Source of the DNA: Thiopontia sp964344135
GTDB taxonomy: Bacteria; Pseudomonadota; Gammaproteobacteria; GCF-002020875
Length of the DNA stretch: 64,000 nt
Reading direction: 5' to 3'
NCBI GenBank assembly: GCA_964344135.1
Contig: CAYFMF010000003.1
Location: forward strand, 1-64,000
Position numbers and translations under genes: made by a program. Below the pieces are notes generated by a model. It had not been told where the DNA came from and ran no database searches. It saw nothing but the letters and a program-made list of their open reading frames with translations. The stretch's first letter is position 1. Every line of letters begins with the position of its first letter. Below are positions 15,365-23,978 of this stretch, in pieces.

Positions 15365-17008
15365 ATGATGCGCCCCCTGCACCGATTCCATGGCGGCATC
15401 CACCCGCAGCAACACAAGAAGCTGACACGGGATCGCGCTATTGAGGCCGTTCCAGTGCCCGACGAGGTGGTAGTTACCCTCCACCAGGGGGTCGGAAGCG
15501 TCAACCGCCCCATTGTCTCTGTCGGTGACCCGGTCAAGAAGGGACAGCGGTTGAGCGAGTGCTTCAACCCCACCAGTGTACCGATCCACTCCCCCTGCAC
15601 AGGAACCGTTACCGCCATTGAGAAACGCCCCTTCCCCCACCCCTCCGGGATGGAGGATCAGGCCATTGTAATCCGCTGCGTAGATAATCAGAGTACCCCC
15701 GTACCCTCTAGCGAGAAGCCAGAGCTGCAACCCCTGCTGCAGGAGCTCTCCCCGGAGGAGATTGTGACACGTATCCGGATGGGCGGGGTGATTGGTCTTG
15801 GTGGTGCCGGCTTTCCAACCTCCGTCAAGGTCCGTACAGGGACCCAGCTCCCGATCAGAACCCTGATCATCAATGGCATGGAGTGCGAGCCCTACATCAC
15901 CTGTGACGATGCACTGATGCGGGAGCAGGCGACAGAGATCATCCACGGGATCGAGATCCTGGATCATCTGCTGAGACCGGAGGAGATCCTGGTGGGAGTT
16001 GAGGATAACAAGCCCGAGGCCATTCAGGCGATGAAAAAGGCTGCGGACCGCTCCGCCTCGCAGATCGAGATTATTACCACACCCACCATCTACCCCTCCG
16101 GTGGAGAGAGACAGCTGATCAAGATCCTGACCGGTCAGGAGGTACCCAGTGGCGGCCTCCCCCATGACCTCTCTATCCTCTGCCAGAATGTGGCAACAGC
16201 CAGCTCCATCTACCACACCCTGATCGGAGAACCACTGACAGAGCGCCTGGTCACCGTTACCGGAGACGGTGTGGAGAGGCCGGGAAACTACCGGGTTCCG
16301 ATCGGCATGCCGATTGAGGAGTTGCTGCAGCAGTGCGCTGTTACCAGAGAGAGTGCCCGAATCACCGTTGGCGGCCCGATGATGGGATTCCCGCTGCTGA
16401 ACCGGCGCAGCCCGATCACAAAAACGGTCAACTGCCTGATCGTGGAGAAGAGCAGCTCGCTTCCAGCTGCACCAACACGACGCAACTGCATCCGCTGTGC
16501 CGCCTGCAGTGATGCCTGCCCTGCACTGCTGCTCCCCCAGCAGCTCTACTGGGCAGCCCAGTCAAGAGACTTTGAGCGTACTGAGGCACTGCACCTCTTT
16601 GACTGCATTGAGTGTGGCTGCTGCAACCATGTCTGCCCGAGCCATATCCCGCTGGTGGAGTACTATCGCCATGCAAAGGGGGTGCTGCGCAGCCAGCAGC
16701 ATGAGCAGAAGAAGGCGGATCGTGCCCGTAATCGCCATGAGTTCCGGGACGCTCGCCTGCTTCGGGAGAAGGAGGAGAAGGCAAGAAAACTGGCGAAGAA
16801 GCGGGCCGCTCTCAAGGCCAGGGAGAAGAGCGGAGGCCAGGATGACAGTGGGAAGAAAGAGGCGATCCGTGCGGCCATTGAGCGGGCAAAGGCAAAGCGC
16901 TCTGCCATGAAGGGCAGCCCGGAGGCGGACCCGGCAGAAGAGCAGCAGGCCGAAAAAGAGCATGATTCAGATAAAAACAGCAATGGAGTGAGCAATGGTT
17001 CCGCATAA
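15365..17008 (+). CDS. rsxC: Rnf/Rsx complex subunit C
   Basis: RsxC is the peripheral NADH/FMN-binding, iron-sulfur subunit. The 547-residue protein opens with the biotinyl-lipoyl-like RnfC N-terminus (FHGGIHPQQHKKLT), has the nucleotide- and flavin-binding region GGVIGLGGAGFPTSVKVRTG, and two ferredoxin motifs (CIRCAACSDACP and CIECGCCNHVCP). The C-terminal 110 residues are Lys/Ala/Arg/Glu-rich and predicted coiled, a variable tail known in gammaproteobacterial RsxC. The stop overlaps the rsxD start by 14 bases. Confidence 0.95.
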   Translation: MMRPLHRFHGGIHPQQHKKLTRDRAIEAVPVPDEVVVTLHQGVGSVNRPIVSVGDPVKKGQRLSECFNPTSVPIHSPCTGTVTAIEKRPFPHPSGMEDQAIVIRCVDNQSTPVPSSEKPELQPLLQELSPEEIVTRIRMGGVIGLGGAGFPTSVKVRTGTQLPIRTLIINGMECEPYITCDDALMREQATEIIHGIEILDHLLRPEEILVGVEDNKPEAIQAMKKAADRSASQIEIITTPTIYPSGGERQLIKILTGQEVPSGGLPHDLSILCQNVATASSIYHTLIGEPLTERLVTVTGDGVERPGNYRVPIGMPIEELLQQCAVTRESARITVGGPMMGFPLLNRRSPITKTVNCLIVEKSSSLPAAPTRRNCIRCAACSDACPALLLPQQLYWAAQSRDFERTEALHLFDCIECGCCNHVCPSHIPLVEYYRHAKGVLRSQQHEQKKADRARNRHEFRDARLLREKEEKARKLAKKRAALKAREKSGGQDDSGKKEAIRAAIERAKAKRSAMKGSPEADPAEEQQAEKEHDSDKNSNGVSNGSA

Positions 17009-18014
17009 CCCCAGTACAACAGCACGCGAGATGGGGATGGTTATCCTTGCCCTGATCCCCGGACTGCTGGCACTGACATGGATTTTTGGCGCCGGAATGC
17101 TGATCCATGCCGCGATCACTGTCACTACCGCCGTTGCAGCAGAGTCACTGATTCTGGCCCTCCGTGGGCGCTCACCGATGAGCGGCATCAGTGATCTCAG
17201 TGCAGTGCTCACCGCACTGCTGCTGGCTGCAGCACTGCCCCCTCTCCTCCCCTGGTGGATGGCCGTTCTGGGCACCCTGTTTGCGATCATTCTGGCCAAA
17301 CAGCTCTACGGGGGGCTGGGACAGAATCCGTTTAACCCCGCCATGGTCGGCTATGTCATTCTGCTGATCTCCTTTCCACTGGAGATGACCAGCTGGCTCC
17401 CCCCCTCCGGACTGGATGGATCGACCATCGGGGTCATACAGACACTACAGGTCATCCTTGGTGTTGGTGATTTTCCACCGCTCGACACCCTGACCGGGGC
17501 AACCCCACTGGATGCGATGAAGACCTCTCTGGACCAGGGGTTCACCATTCGTGAGAGCTGGGAGAGGGTTCCGCTGGGGATGATGGCTGGGGCGGGATGG
17601 GAGTGGATCAACCTGGCATTCCTCGCTGGAGGGCTGATCCTGCTGGCAACACGGACCATCTCCTGGCAGATACCGCTCAGCATGCTGGTTGCCCTGCATC
17701 TGACCGCCTTCCTCTTCAACACCATCGATCCCGCAAACTTCACCACCCCGCTCTATCACCTGCTCAGCGGTGGCATCATGCTCGGTGCCTTCTTTATCGC
17801 AACCGACCCGGTCACCGCCAGCACCACACCGATGGGGAGAATCTGGTTTGGTGCAGGCATTGGGGTTCTGGTCTATATCATACGGACCTGGGGCGGTTAT
17901 CCCGATGCGGTCGCGTTCAGTGTTCTGCTGATGAACATGTTTGCCCCGCTGATTGACCACTTTACACAGCCTGCCGTCTATGGGGCACAGCAGTCGGAGG
18001 AGCACCGGGAGTGA
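16995..18014 (+). CDS. rsxD: Rnf/Rsx complex subunit D
   Basis: RsxD is a membrane subunit that carries covalently bound FMN. The 339-residue protein has multiple transmembrane helices and the flavinylation motif TGATP (in DTLTGATPLDAMK, about residue 165), where the threonine is the FMN attachment site. Also visible are GLGQNPFNPAMVGY and the C-terminal ATDPVTASTTPMGR signature. The GTG start of rsxG overlaps its stop (GTGA), as expected for a tightly coupled operon. Confidence 0.95.
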   Translation: MVPHNPSTTAREMGMVILALIPGLLALTWIFGAGMLIHAAITVTTAVAAESLILALRGRSPMSGISDLSAVLTALLLAAALPPLLPWWMAVLGTLFAIILAKQLYGGLGQNPFNPAMVGYVILLISFPLEMTSWLPPSGLDGSTIGVIQTLQVILGVGDFPPLDTLTGATPLDAMKTSLDQGFTIRESWERVPLGMMAGAGWEWINLAFLAGGLILLATRTISWQIPLSMLVALHLTAFLFNTIDPANFTTPLYHLLSGGIMLGAFFIATDPVTASTTPMGRIWFGAGIGVLVYIIRTWGGYPDAVAFSVLLMNMFAPLIDHFTQPAVYGAQQSEEHRE

Positions 18015-18739
18015 GCGAGCAGGAGAACAATGGGGTGATCCCCGAGTGGGTGCGTATCGCCCTGCGCAGTGCCGGGATGCTCGCGCTCTTTGCCCTCTTC
18101 GGAACCGCACTGGTTGCCGTCACCCATGACCTGACCCGGGAGCAGATTGCCGAGAACAAGCGACTTGCACTGCTCAAGTCACTGACACAACTGGTACCCG
18201 AATCCGAGTATGACAACAACCTGCTGGAGGATACTCGCCCCCTGCCGGCCAGTGATCTCCTGGGGACCAGCGAGATGACCAATGCCTACCTTGCCAAGCG
18301 TGATGGGGCCGTTCACACCATACTGATCACCCCAGCCACCCAGGAGGGGTACAACGGCACCATCAACCTGCTGGTTGCCATCCGGGCCGATGGCTCCCTC
18401 GCTGGTGTCCGTGTACTCGGTCACTCGGAGACCCCGGGGCTGGGCGACCTGATCGATGTCAAGAAGTCGGACTGGATCCACTCCTTTGCCGGCCACTCTC
18501 TGGACAATCTCACCAAGAAACAGTGGGGTGTGAAAAAGGATGGTGGAATCTTTGACCAGTTTACCGGGGCAACCATCACCCCACGTGCAATTGTGAAGGC
18601 CGTTCACAAGAGCCTGCGCTATTTTGCAGAGCACCGCGAACAACTGTTGTTGTGCGCCTCCATGCCCAGGAGCACCATTCGAAAAAGTGGCGAAACAGCG
18701 ATAACCATCAGCAACCAACTATGTACAGATAGAGGATAG
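18011..18739 (+). CDS. rsxG: Rnf/Rsx complex subunit G
   Basis: RsxG is a periplasm-facing subunit with a single N-terminal anchor (GMLALFALFGTALVAV) and an FMN bound covalently at the threonine of FTGATITPRAIVKAV (about residue 188). Conserved GYNGTINLLVAI and HSETPGLGD segments are present. At 242 residues it is about 35 longer than E. coli RsxG. The extra tail after FAEHREQL is Ser/Thr/Arg-rich and unlike the rest of the protein, so a lineage-specific tail or a small frame change near 18650 is possible. The start is GTG. Confidence 0.93.
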   Translation: MSEQENNGVIPEWVRIALRSAGMLALFALFGTALVAVTHDLTREQIAENKRLALLKSLTQLVPESEYDNNLLEDTRPLPASDLLGTSEMTNAYLAKRDGAVHTILITPATQEGYNGTINLLVAIRADGSLAGVRVLGHSETPGLGDLIDVKKSDWIHSFAGHSLDNLTKKQWGVKKDGGIFDQFTGATITPRAIVKAVHKSLRYFAEHREQLLLCASMPRSTIRKSGETAITISNQLCTDRG

Positions 18740-18750
18740 AGGGAACCACA

Positions 18751-19470
18751 ATGAGTGAAGAGACTTCCCAGGCGGCACCCGCTGTTGTTGACTACAGAAA
18801 AATCATCAATGATGGCCTCTGGACCAATAATGCAGGTCTGGTCCAGCTGCTGGGGCTCTGTCCACTGCTGGCGGTAACCACAACCACAATCAACGGATTG
18901 GGGCTGGGGCTTGCAACCACGCTGACCCTGATCATCTCCAACCTGATGGTCTCCTCAATCCGCAATATCGTCACCAAGGAGATCCGTATCCCGGTCTTTG
19001 TCCTGATCATCGCCTGCACCGTAACCGGCATTGAGCTGGCGATGAATGCCTGGTTCCACGAACTCTTCCTGGTGCTCGGTATCTTCATCCCCCTGATCGT
19101 CACCAACTGTGCCATTATCGGCCGTGCAGAGGCCTTTGCCAGCCGCAACTCGCTGCTCCCCTCGCTGGCTGATGCCATCAGTATGGGCATTGGTTTTACC
19201 CTGATTCTGATGCTGCTGGGTGGGATGCGCGAGATATTCGGTTTTGGAACCCTGCTTGCACAGTCTGACTTGATGTTTGGAGAGGGTGCAGGCTGGATGA
19301 CCATGACCCTGGTTGAGGATTATCGCGGCTTCCTGCTTGCCATCCTCCCCCCAGGCGCATTTATCGGGCTTGGACTGATCATCGCGGCAAAGAACCGGAT
19401 TGATCAGCGGATGGAAATGGCCAGAGTGGAGTCCAGCCAGAGCCCGGATGCCGTGACACAGACCGCCTGA
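18751..19470 (+). CDS. rsxE: Rnf/Rsx complex subunit E
   Basis: RsxE is the integral subunit homologous to RsxA and completes the membrane core. The 239-residue protein contains GLWTNNAGLVQLLGLCPLLAVTTT and VTNCAIIGRAEAFASRN, with the conserved cysteines of the intramembrane [2Fe-2S] site shared with RsxA, and six helices. A GAGGGAACC site precedes the ATG, 12 bases after rsxG. nth follows after 13 bases, the classic rsxE-nth linkage of gammaproteobacteria. Confidence 0.95.
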   Translation: MSEETSQAAPAVVDYRKIINDGLWTNNAGLVQLLGLCPLLAVTTTTINGLGLGLATTLTLIISNLMVSSIRNIVTKEIRIPVFVLIIACTVTGIELAMNAWFHELFLVLGIFIPLIVTNCAIIGRAEAFASRNSLLPSLADAISMGIGFTLILMLLGGMREIFGFGTLLAQSDLMFGEGAGWMTMTLVEDYRGFLLAILPPGAFIGLGLIIAAKNRIDQRMEMARVESSQSPDAVTQTA

Positions 19471-19483
19471 CCCCTGAATCACC

Positions 19484-20116
19484 GTGAACAGGACCATTCG
19501 GGAAGAGATCTTCAGGCGCCTTGCCGAGGCCATCCCCGACCCAACCACAGAACTCAACTATCGCTCTCCATTTGAGCTTCTGGTCTCCGTTGTCCTCTCG
19601 GCACAGGCCACCGATGTCAGCGTCAACAAGGCGACAGAAAAGCTGTTTGCCGTCGCCAACACCCCACGGGCGCTGCTTGAACTCGGTGAGAAGCGACTAA
19701 GAGACTATATCAAGACCATCGGCCTCTACAACAGCAAGGCAAGACATCTGATCCAGACCGCGACCATTCTTCATCAGCAGTATGGTGATCAGGTTCCGGA
19801 TCAGCGCAGTGATCTTGAGTCCCTCCCCGGGGTGGGGCGCAAGACCGCCAATGTAATCCTCAATACCGCCTTTGGTCAGCCCACCATTGCAGTGGACACC
19901 CATATCTTCCGGGTCTCCAACCGCACCCGGATAGCCCCGGGAAAGAGTGTTCTTGAGGTGGAGAAGAGACTGCTGAGGCATGTTCCCAAACCATATCGAC
20001 AGGATGCCCACCACCTGCTGATCCTCCATGGTCGCTACACCTGCACTGCACGCAACCCGAAATGTGCGACATGCTGTATCCTTGATCTCTGTGAATACAG
20101 AGAAAAAACAGCATGA
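19484..20116 (+). CDS. nth: Endonuclease III
   Basis: This 210-residue DNA glycosylase/AP lyase removes oxidised pyrimidines. The helix-hairpin-helix LPGVGRKTANVILNTAFG is followed by the catalytic aspartate in IAVDTHIFRVSNR, and the catalytic lysine is in VGRKTAN. The C-terminal [4Fe-4S] loop has the exact C-X6-C-X2-C-X5-C spacing. The start is GTG at 19484. As the seventh gene of the rsx operon it is probably cotranscribed with the Rnf genes. Confidence 0.97.
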   Translation: MNRTIREEIFRRLAEAIPDPTTELNYRSPFELLVSVVLSAQATDVSVNKATEKLFAVANTPRALLELGEKRLRDYIKTIGLYNSKARHLIQTATILHQQYGDQVPDQRSDLESLPGVGRKTANVILNTAFGQPTIAVDTHIFRVSNRTRIAPGKSVLEVEKRLLRHVPKPYRQDAHHLLILHGRYTCTARNPKCATCCILDLCEYREKTA

Positions 20117-20206
20117 ACTGTAACGTACCAGAAAGTCAGCATGGTGGCCCAGAGATGGCCATGGCTGAATCTGCCTCTCTCACACAGTGATGATCGACAC
20201 AACATC

Positions 20207-20641
20207 ATGATTTTTACCCAGAACCGTGAAGAGATCCGCCGCTTCTACCTGCAGGCATGGGAGAAGCAGCAGCAGGGGTTTCCCCTGGAGCCACTGGAGG
20301 CGCAGATTGTGGACATCATCCAGGCACACCCCGAATACCACCCGCTACTGGCGCAGGGAGAGGATGGAATCGACCGCGAGTGGACGCCGGAGATGGGCGA
20401 GAGCAACCCCTTTCTCCACATGGGGATGCATCTGGCGATCCGTGAACAGCTCTCCACCGATCGCCCACCAGGAATACGTGATGCGACCAGAACGCTGCTC
20501 AAGCAGATTGGGGATGGCCATGAGACCGAGCACCGGATGATGGAGTGCCTCGGCGAGACCCTCTGGCGTGGACAGCGAGACGGCAAGGGGCCGGATGAGC
20601 AGGCCTATCTACAGTGTGTAATCAGGCTGGGACGCAGGTAA
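20207..20641 (+). CDS. DUF1841 family protein
   Basis: This 144-residue soluble protein belongs to DUF1841, recognised by MIFTQNREEIRRFYLQAWEK at the N-terminus, the central NPFLHMGMHLAIREQLSTDRP and the C-terminal HxxEHRMMECLGETLWRGQR. Function is unknown. The frame is open from 20141, but ATG 20207 gives the family N-terminus. It commonly follows nth in related genomes and here lies 90 bases downstream. A perfect 20-bp palindrome separates it from the convergent secF. Confidence 0.88.
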   Translation: MIFTQNREEIRRFYLQAWEKQQQGFPLEPLEAQIVDIIQAHPEYHPLLAQGEDGIDREWTPEMGESNPFLHMGMHLAIREQLSTDRPPGIRDATRTLLKQIGDGHETEHRMMECLGETLWRGQRDGKGPDEQAYLQCVIRLGRR

Positions 20642-20675
20642 CCGGTAGCCTCTCGATAGCCTGATACTGTTTCTG

Positions 20676-20695
20676 GAGGTATTTGCAAATACCTC
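20676..20695. repeat. Perfect 20-bp palindrome between convergent genes
   Basis: GAGGTATTTG directly joined to CAAATACCTC, with no spacer, lies in the 92-base gap between the DUF1841 gene and secF. There is no T tract, so it is not a standard terminator. A symmetric protein-binding site is possible. Confidence 0.6.
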
Positions 20696-20733
20696 TCTGG
20701 TCAGAACTATTGAGATATGGACGAGGCTAGCGG

Positions 20734-21711
20734 CTAAACAACGGAGTCCGGCTGCTCCGCCCCCTCCTTCTTCGGAGGCATCAGATCCTCCTTGCTGACC
20801 CCCAGTGCCAGAATCGTGTTGCTGGCCACGTAGATCGAGGAGTAGGTTCCAACCACCACACCCACAATCAGCGCCAGCGCAAAGCCGTGGATGATCTCCC
20901 CTCCCAGGAAGAAGAGTGCAAGCAGTACGATCAGGGTTGTGATCGATGTCATCAAGGTACGGGAGAGGGTCTGGTTCAGGGATCCATTGATTACCTCTAT
21001 GGGTGTCCCCTTGCGCATCTTCCTGAAGTTCTCGCGAATACGGTCAAATACAACAATGGTGTCGTTGAGCGAATAGCCGATCACCGCAAGGATGGCGGCC
21101 AGTACCGGGAGGTCAAACTCAATCTGCAGCAGAGAGAAGACCCCAAGGGTCAGAATCACATCATGGATCAGCGCGGCAACCGCCCCGACCGAGAAGCGGT
21201 ACTCAAAACGGAGCGCCACGTAGATCAGAATCGCAAACAGCGAGAAGAGTACCGCAAGCCCACCATCCTCCGTCAACTCGTCACCAACCTGGGGGCCTAC
21301 AAACTCGACACGACGCATCTTCACGTCACCGGTTGCACGACCTCGTTCCTCGGTTGCACGACCTCGTTCCTCGGTTGATTTCAGCACAGCCAGCACCTGG
21401 CTGCTGAGATCAGCCGCCTTCACCCCCTCGCGCGGAGCCAGCCGAATCAGCACATCCTGTGCGGTTCCAAAGTGCTGCACCACCGCCTCACCGAAACCGG
21501 CACCGTCCAGCGCGCCTCTTATCCGATCCAGCTCCGCCGGCTCCGAATAACCCACCTCGATCAGGGTTCCGCCGGTAAAATCAATCCCCGGATTGAGCTT
21601 CAGGGTAAAGAGTGAGGCCAGTGATACCAGAATCAGTGCGGTGGAGAAGAGCGCAGCAATCCTGCGCTTTCCCATGAAATCCAGTCCAAGTCCCTCTTTC
21701 AATATCTGCAT
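20734..21711 (-). CDS. secF: Protein translocase subunit SecF
   Basis: SecF pairs with SecD and uses the proton gradient to help pull exported proteins through SecYEG. The 325-residue protein has six membrane helices, the N-terminal GLDFMGKRR, the GIDFTGGTLIEV periplasmic entry, SVGAVAALIHDVILTLGVFSLLQ, and ILAVIGYSLNDTIVVFDRIRENFR. In the periplasmic domain a seven-residue EERGRAT unit occurs twice in tandem, because 21 bases are duplicated at 21330-21371. It starts 15 bases after the secD stop. Confidence 0.96.
   Translation of the reverse strand: MQILKEGLGLDFMGKRRIAALFSTALILVSLASLFTLKLNPGIDFTGGTLIEVGYSEPAELDRIRGALDGAGFGEAVVQHFGTAQDVLIRLAPREGVKAADLSSQVLAVLKSTEERGRATEERGRATGDVKMRRVEFVGPQVGDELTEDGGLAVLFSLFAILIYVALRFEYRFSVGAVAALIHDVILTLGVFSLLQIEFDLPVLAAILAVIGYSLNDTIVVFDRIRENFRKMRKGTPIEVINGSLNQTLSRTLMTSITTLIVLLALFFLGGEIIHGFALALIVGVVVGTYSSIYVASNTILALGVSKEDLMPPKKEGAEQPDSVV
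21330..21377. repeat. In-frame 21-bp tandem duplication inside secF
   Basis: Two exact copies of a 21-base unit (21330-21350 and 21351-21371) plus six bases of a third produce a doubled EERGRAT in the first periplasmic domain of SecF. Both copies are identical, which suggests a recent slippage event. Confidence 0.95.
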
Positions 21712-21726
21712 TGTTCTCTCCTAAAC

Positions 21727-23589
21727 CTAAATCGACAGTTCCTTGACCTTGCGACCGCCGTAGATCAGGTTAACCACAGAGCGCGTTCCCATGATTGCGG
21801 TAAACATCGAGGTGACAATACCGATCGAGAGGGTTACCGCAAATCCCTTGATGGGGCCGGTGCCAAACGCAAACAGCACAATCGCAGCAATCAGCGTGGT
21901 TACATTTGCATCGGTAATGGTGGAGAAGGCCTTGTCATATCCGGCATGGATACTGGCCTGTGGCGAGTTGCCATTGCGCAGCTCCTCACGGATACGCTCA
22001 AAGATCAATACATTGGCATCCACCGCCATACCGACCGTCAAAACAATGCCGGCAATGCCAGGCAGGGTCAGTGTCGCCTGAATCAGCGAGAGCACCGCAA
22101 CGATCAACACCAGGTTGAGTGTCAGCGCCATATTGGCAACCAGACCAAACAGCCGGTAGTAGATGGCCATGAAAAAGAGCACCAGGACAAAGCCGATCAT
22201 GACGGAGAGGAACCCCTTGTCAATGTTGTCCTGTCCCAGGCTGGGCCCCACTGTGCGCTCCTCGACAATCTCCATCGGTACTGCCAACGCACCCGCTCTG
22301 AGCAGCAGCGCAAGATCACGTGCCTCTTCGGTGCTGTCAAGGCCGGTCACCTGAAAACGCTTGCCGAGCTGATCGCGGATCACCGCAACATTGATCACCT
22401 CCTGCTTCTTCTTGCGGACCTTGATCCGCTCCCCGTTCTCGATCCGGGTCTCCATCTTGGTCTCGATAAAGACAACCGCCATGCGCTTGCCAATATTGTC
22501 CCGTGTACCGTTGGACATCCTGCGAGCACCCTTTCCATCCAGGGTAATGAATACCGCAGGGCTGCCGGACTGCTGCTCGATTCCGGATGCAGCATCGATC
22601 ACCGAGTCACCGGTCAGCAGAACCCGCCGCTTCAGCAGTACCGGCTCTCCGCTACGCTCCTTGTAGAGCAGCGCTCCAGCCGGCACGCGTCCCTGACTGG
22701 CCGCCTCATAGGGGTCATGCCCTTCGGCAACCAGACGAAACTCCAGTGTTGCGGTGGCACCCAGGATCTCCTTCGCGCGTGCCGTATCCTGAACACCGGG
22801 CAGCTGGACCACAATTCGGTTCTTGCCCTGCTGCTGAATCACCGGCTCCGCCACACCCAGCTCGTTGACACGGTTTCTCAGTGTGGTGATATTCTGCTGC
22901 AATGCAAACTTGCGAGTCTCCTCAATCTCCTGCTCCCCGATATTCAGTATCAGTTGTGAGACCCCGCCACTCTCCCGCTCCTCACTCAAGAGACGTGGAT
23001 ACTCCTGCACGATGCGTGCACGTGCCAGATCCCGACCCACCTCATCGCTGAAGCCAAGAAGGAGACCGCCCCCGGCGCCACGACCAATGCTCTTGTAGCG
23101 AATCTTCTCCTTGCGCAGGATCACACGCAGATCACTTACATAACGCTGCTCTGCCTTGGTGATCGCCTCATCCATATCCACCTCCATCAGGAAGTGGACC
23201 CCTCCACGCAGGTCCAGCCCCAGATACATCGGCTCCCCACCCATGGCGCGGAGCCACCCTGGCGTGGTCTGCGCGAGGTTGAGGGCGGTAATGTATTGAT
23301 CACCCAGCTCCTGACGGATCCAGTCGAGGCCCAGCAGCTGATCCTCGGTGTTGTTGAAGCGGGCCAGCAGCATCCCCCCCTCCTCTCCCACGGACTTGAA
23401 GGGGATCCCCTTCTGCTGCAACAGGTTCTCCACCCGTGAACGGGTGGCCGGAGTCAGCTCTCCACGCTCTGCCAGAGAGATCTGCACCGCGGGATCCTCA
23501 CCATAGAGATTCGGAAGCGCATAAATTGCAGCCACCAGAACAACCACTGCGATCAGCAGATGCTTCCAGAGCGGGTATTGATTAATCAT
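21727..23589 (-). CDS. secD: Protein translocase subunit SecD
   Basis: This 620-residue partner of SecF has a signal-anchor (WKHLLIAVVVLVAAIYALPNLYG), the GLDLRGGVHFLMEVDM motif at the start of the large periplasmic domain, and the membrane part with PSLGQDNIDKG, IVLTVGMAVDANVLIFERIREEL and the final ITTLIAAIVLFAFGTGPIKGF-type helices (seen as VTTLIAAIVLFAFGTGP). Length and order are normal for gammaproteobacteria. It belongs to the queA-tgt-yajC-secD-secF cluster. Confidence 0.97.
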   Translation of the reverse strand: MINQYPLWKHLLIAVVVLVAAIYALPNLYGEDPAVQISLAERGELTPATRSRVENLLQQKGIPFKSVGEEGGMLLARFNNTEDQLLGLDWIRQELGDQYITALNLAQTTPGWLRAMGGEPMYLGLDLRGGVHFLMEVDMDEAITKAEQRYVSDLRVILRKEKIRYKSIGRGAGGGLLLGFSDEVGRDLARARIVQEYPRLLSEERESGGVSQLILNIGEQEIEETRKFALQQNITTLRNRVNELGVAEPVIQQQGKNRIVVQLPGVQDTARAKEILGATATLEFRLVAEGHDPYEAASQGRVPAGALLYKERSGEPVLLKRRVLLTGDSVIDAASGIEQQSGSPAVFITLDGKGARRMSNGTRDNIGKRMAVVFIETKMETRIENGERIKVRKKKQEVINVAVIRDQLGKRFQVTGLDSTEEARDLALLLRAGALAVPMEIVEERTVGPSLGQDNIDKGFLSVMIGFVLVLFFMAIYYRLFGLVANMALTLNLVLIVAVLSLIQATLTLPGIAGIVLTVGMAVDANVLIFERIREELRNGNSPQASIHAGYDKAFSTITDANVTTLIAAIVLFAFGTGPIKGFAVTLSIGIVTSMFTAIMGTRSVVNLIYGGRKVKELSI

Positions 23590-23605
23590 CGTATTTGCAG
23601 ACCAG

Positions 23606-23941
23606 TTAGTTGGACTTCAGGGTTCCCTTCGGCATCAGCTGTGCAATCTGACCCTTCTGAACGGTCAGTGTCACGCCATCAGCCACCTCAATATCGACAA
23701 AGTTCTCTCCAACCTTGCGGATCTTTCCAAGAATTCCACCGGTGGTGACCGCCTCATCCCCCTTGGAGAGCTCCTCCACCATCTTGCGATGCTCCTTGGC
23801 CTTCTTCTGTTGCGGCCTGATCAGCAGGAAATAGAAGATCACAAAAAGAATAACCATCGGAAGCAGCCCAGCCCATGCAGGTGCCTGCTCAGCGCCCGCA
23901 GCGGCACTCTGTGCCATTGCGTCAGAAACGAAAAAACTCAT
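23606..23941 (-). CDS. yajC: Preprotein translocase accessory protein YajC
   Basis: YajC is a small single-pass membrane protein that associates with SecDF-YidC. The 111-residue chain has a short N-terminal region (SDAMAQSAAAGAEQAPAWAG), one strong helix (LLPMVILFVIFYFLLIRPQQ) and the conserved cytoplasmic RPQQKKAKEHRKMVEELSKGDEAVTTGGILGK, split here as separate motifs. It lies 16 bases upstream of secD and 37 downstream of tgt. Confidence 0.95.
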   Translation of the reverse strand: MSFFVSDAMAQSAAAGAEQAPAWAGLLPMVILFVIFYFLLIRPQQKKAKEHRKMVEELSKGDEAVTTGGILGKIRKVGENFVDIEVADGVTLTVQKGQIAQLMPKGTLKSN

Positions 23942-23978
23942 TACACACTCCTTTGTTCAAACAGCAGCAGATAGTACC

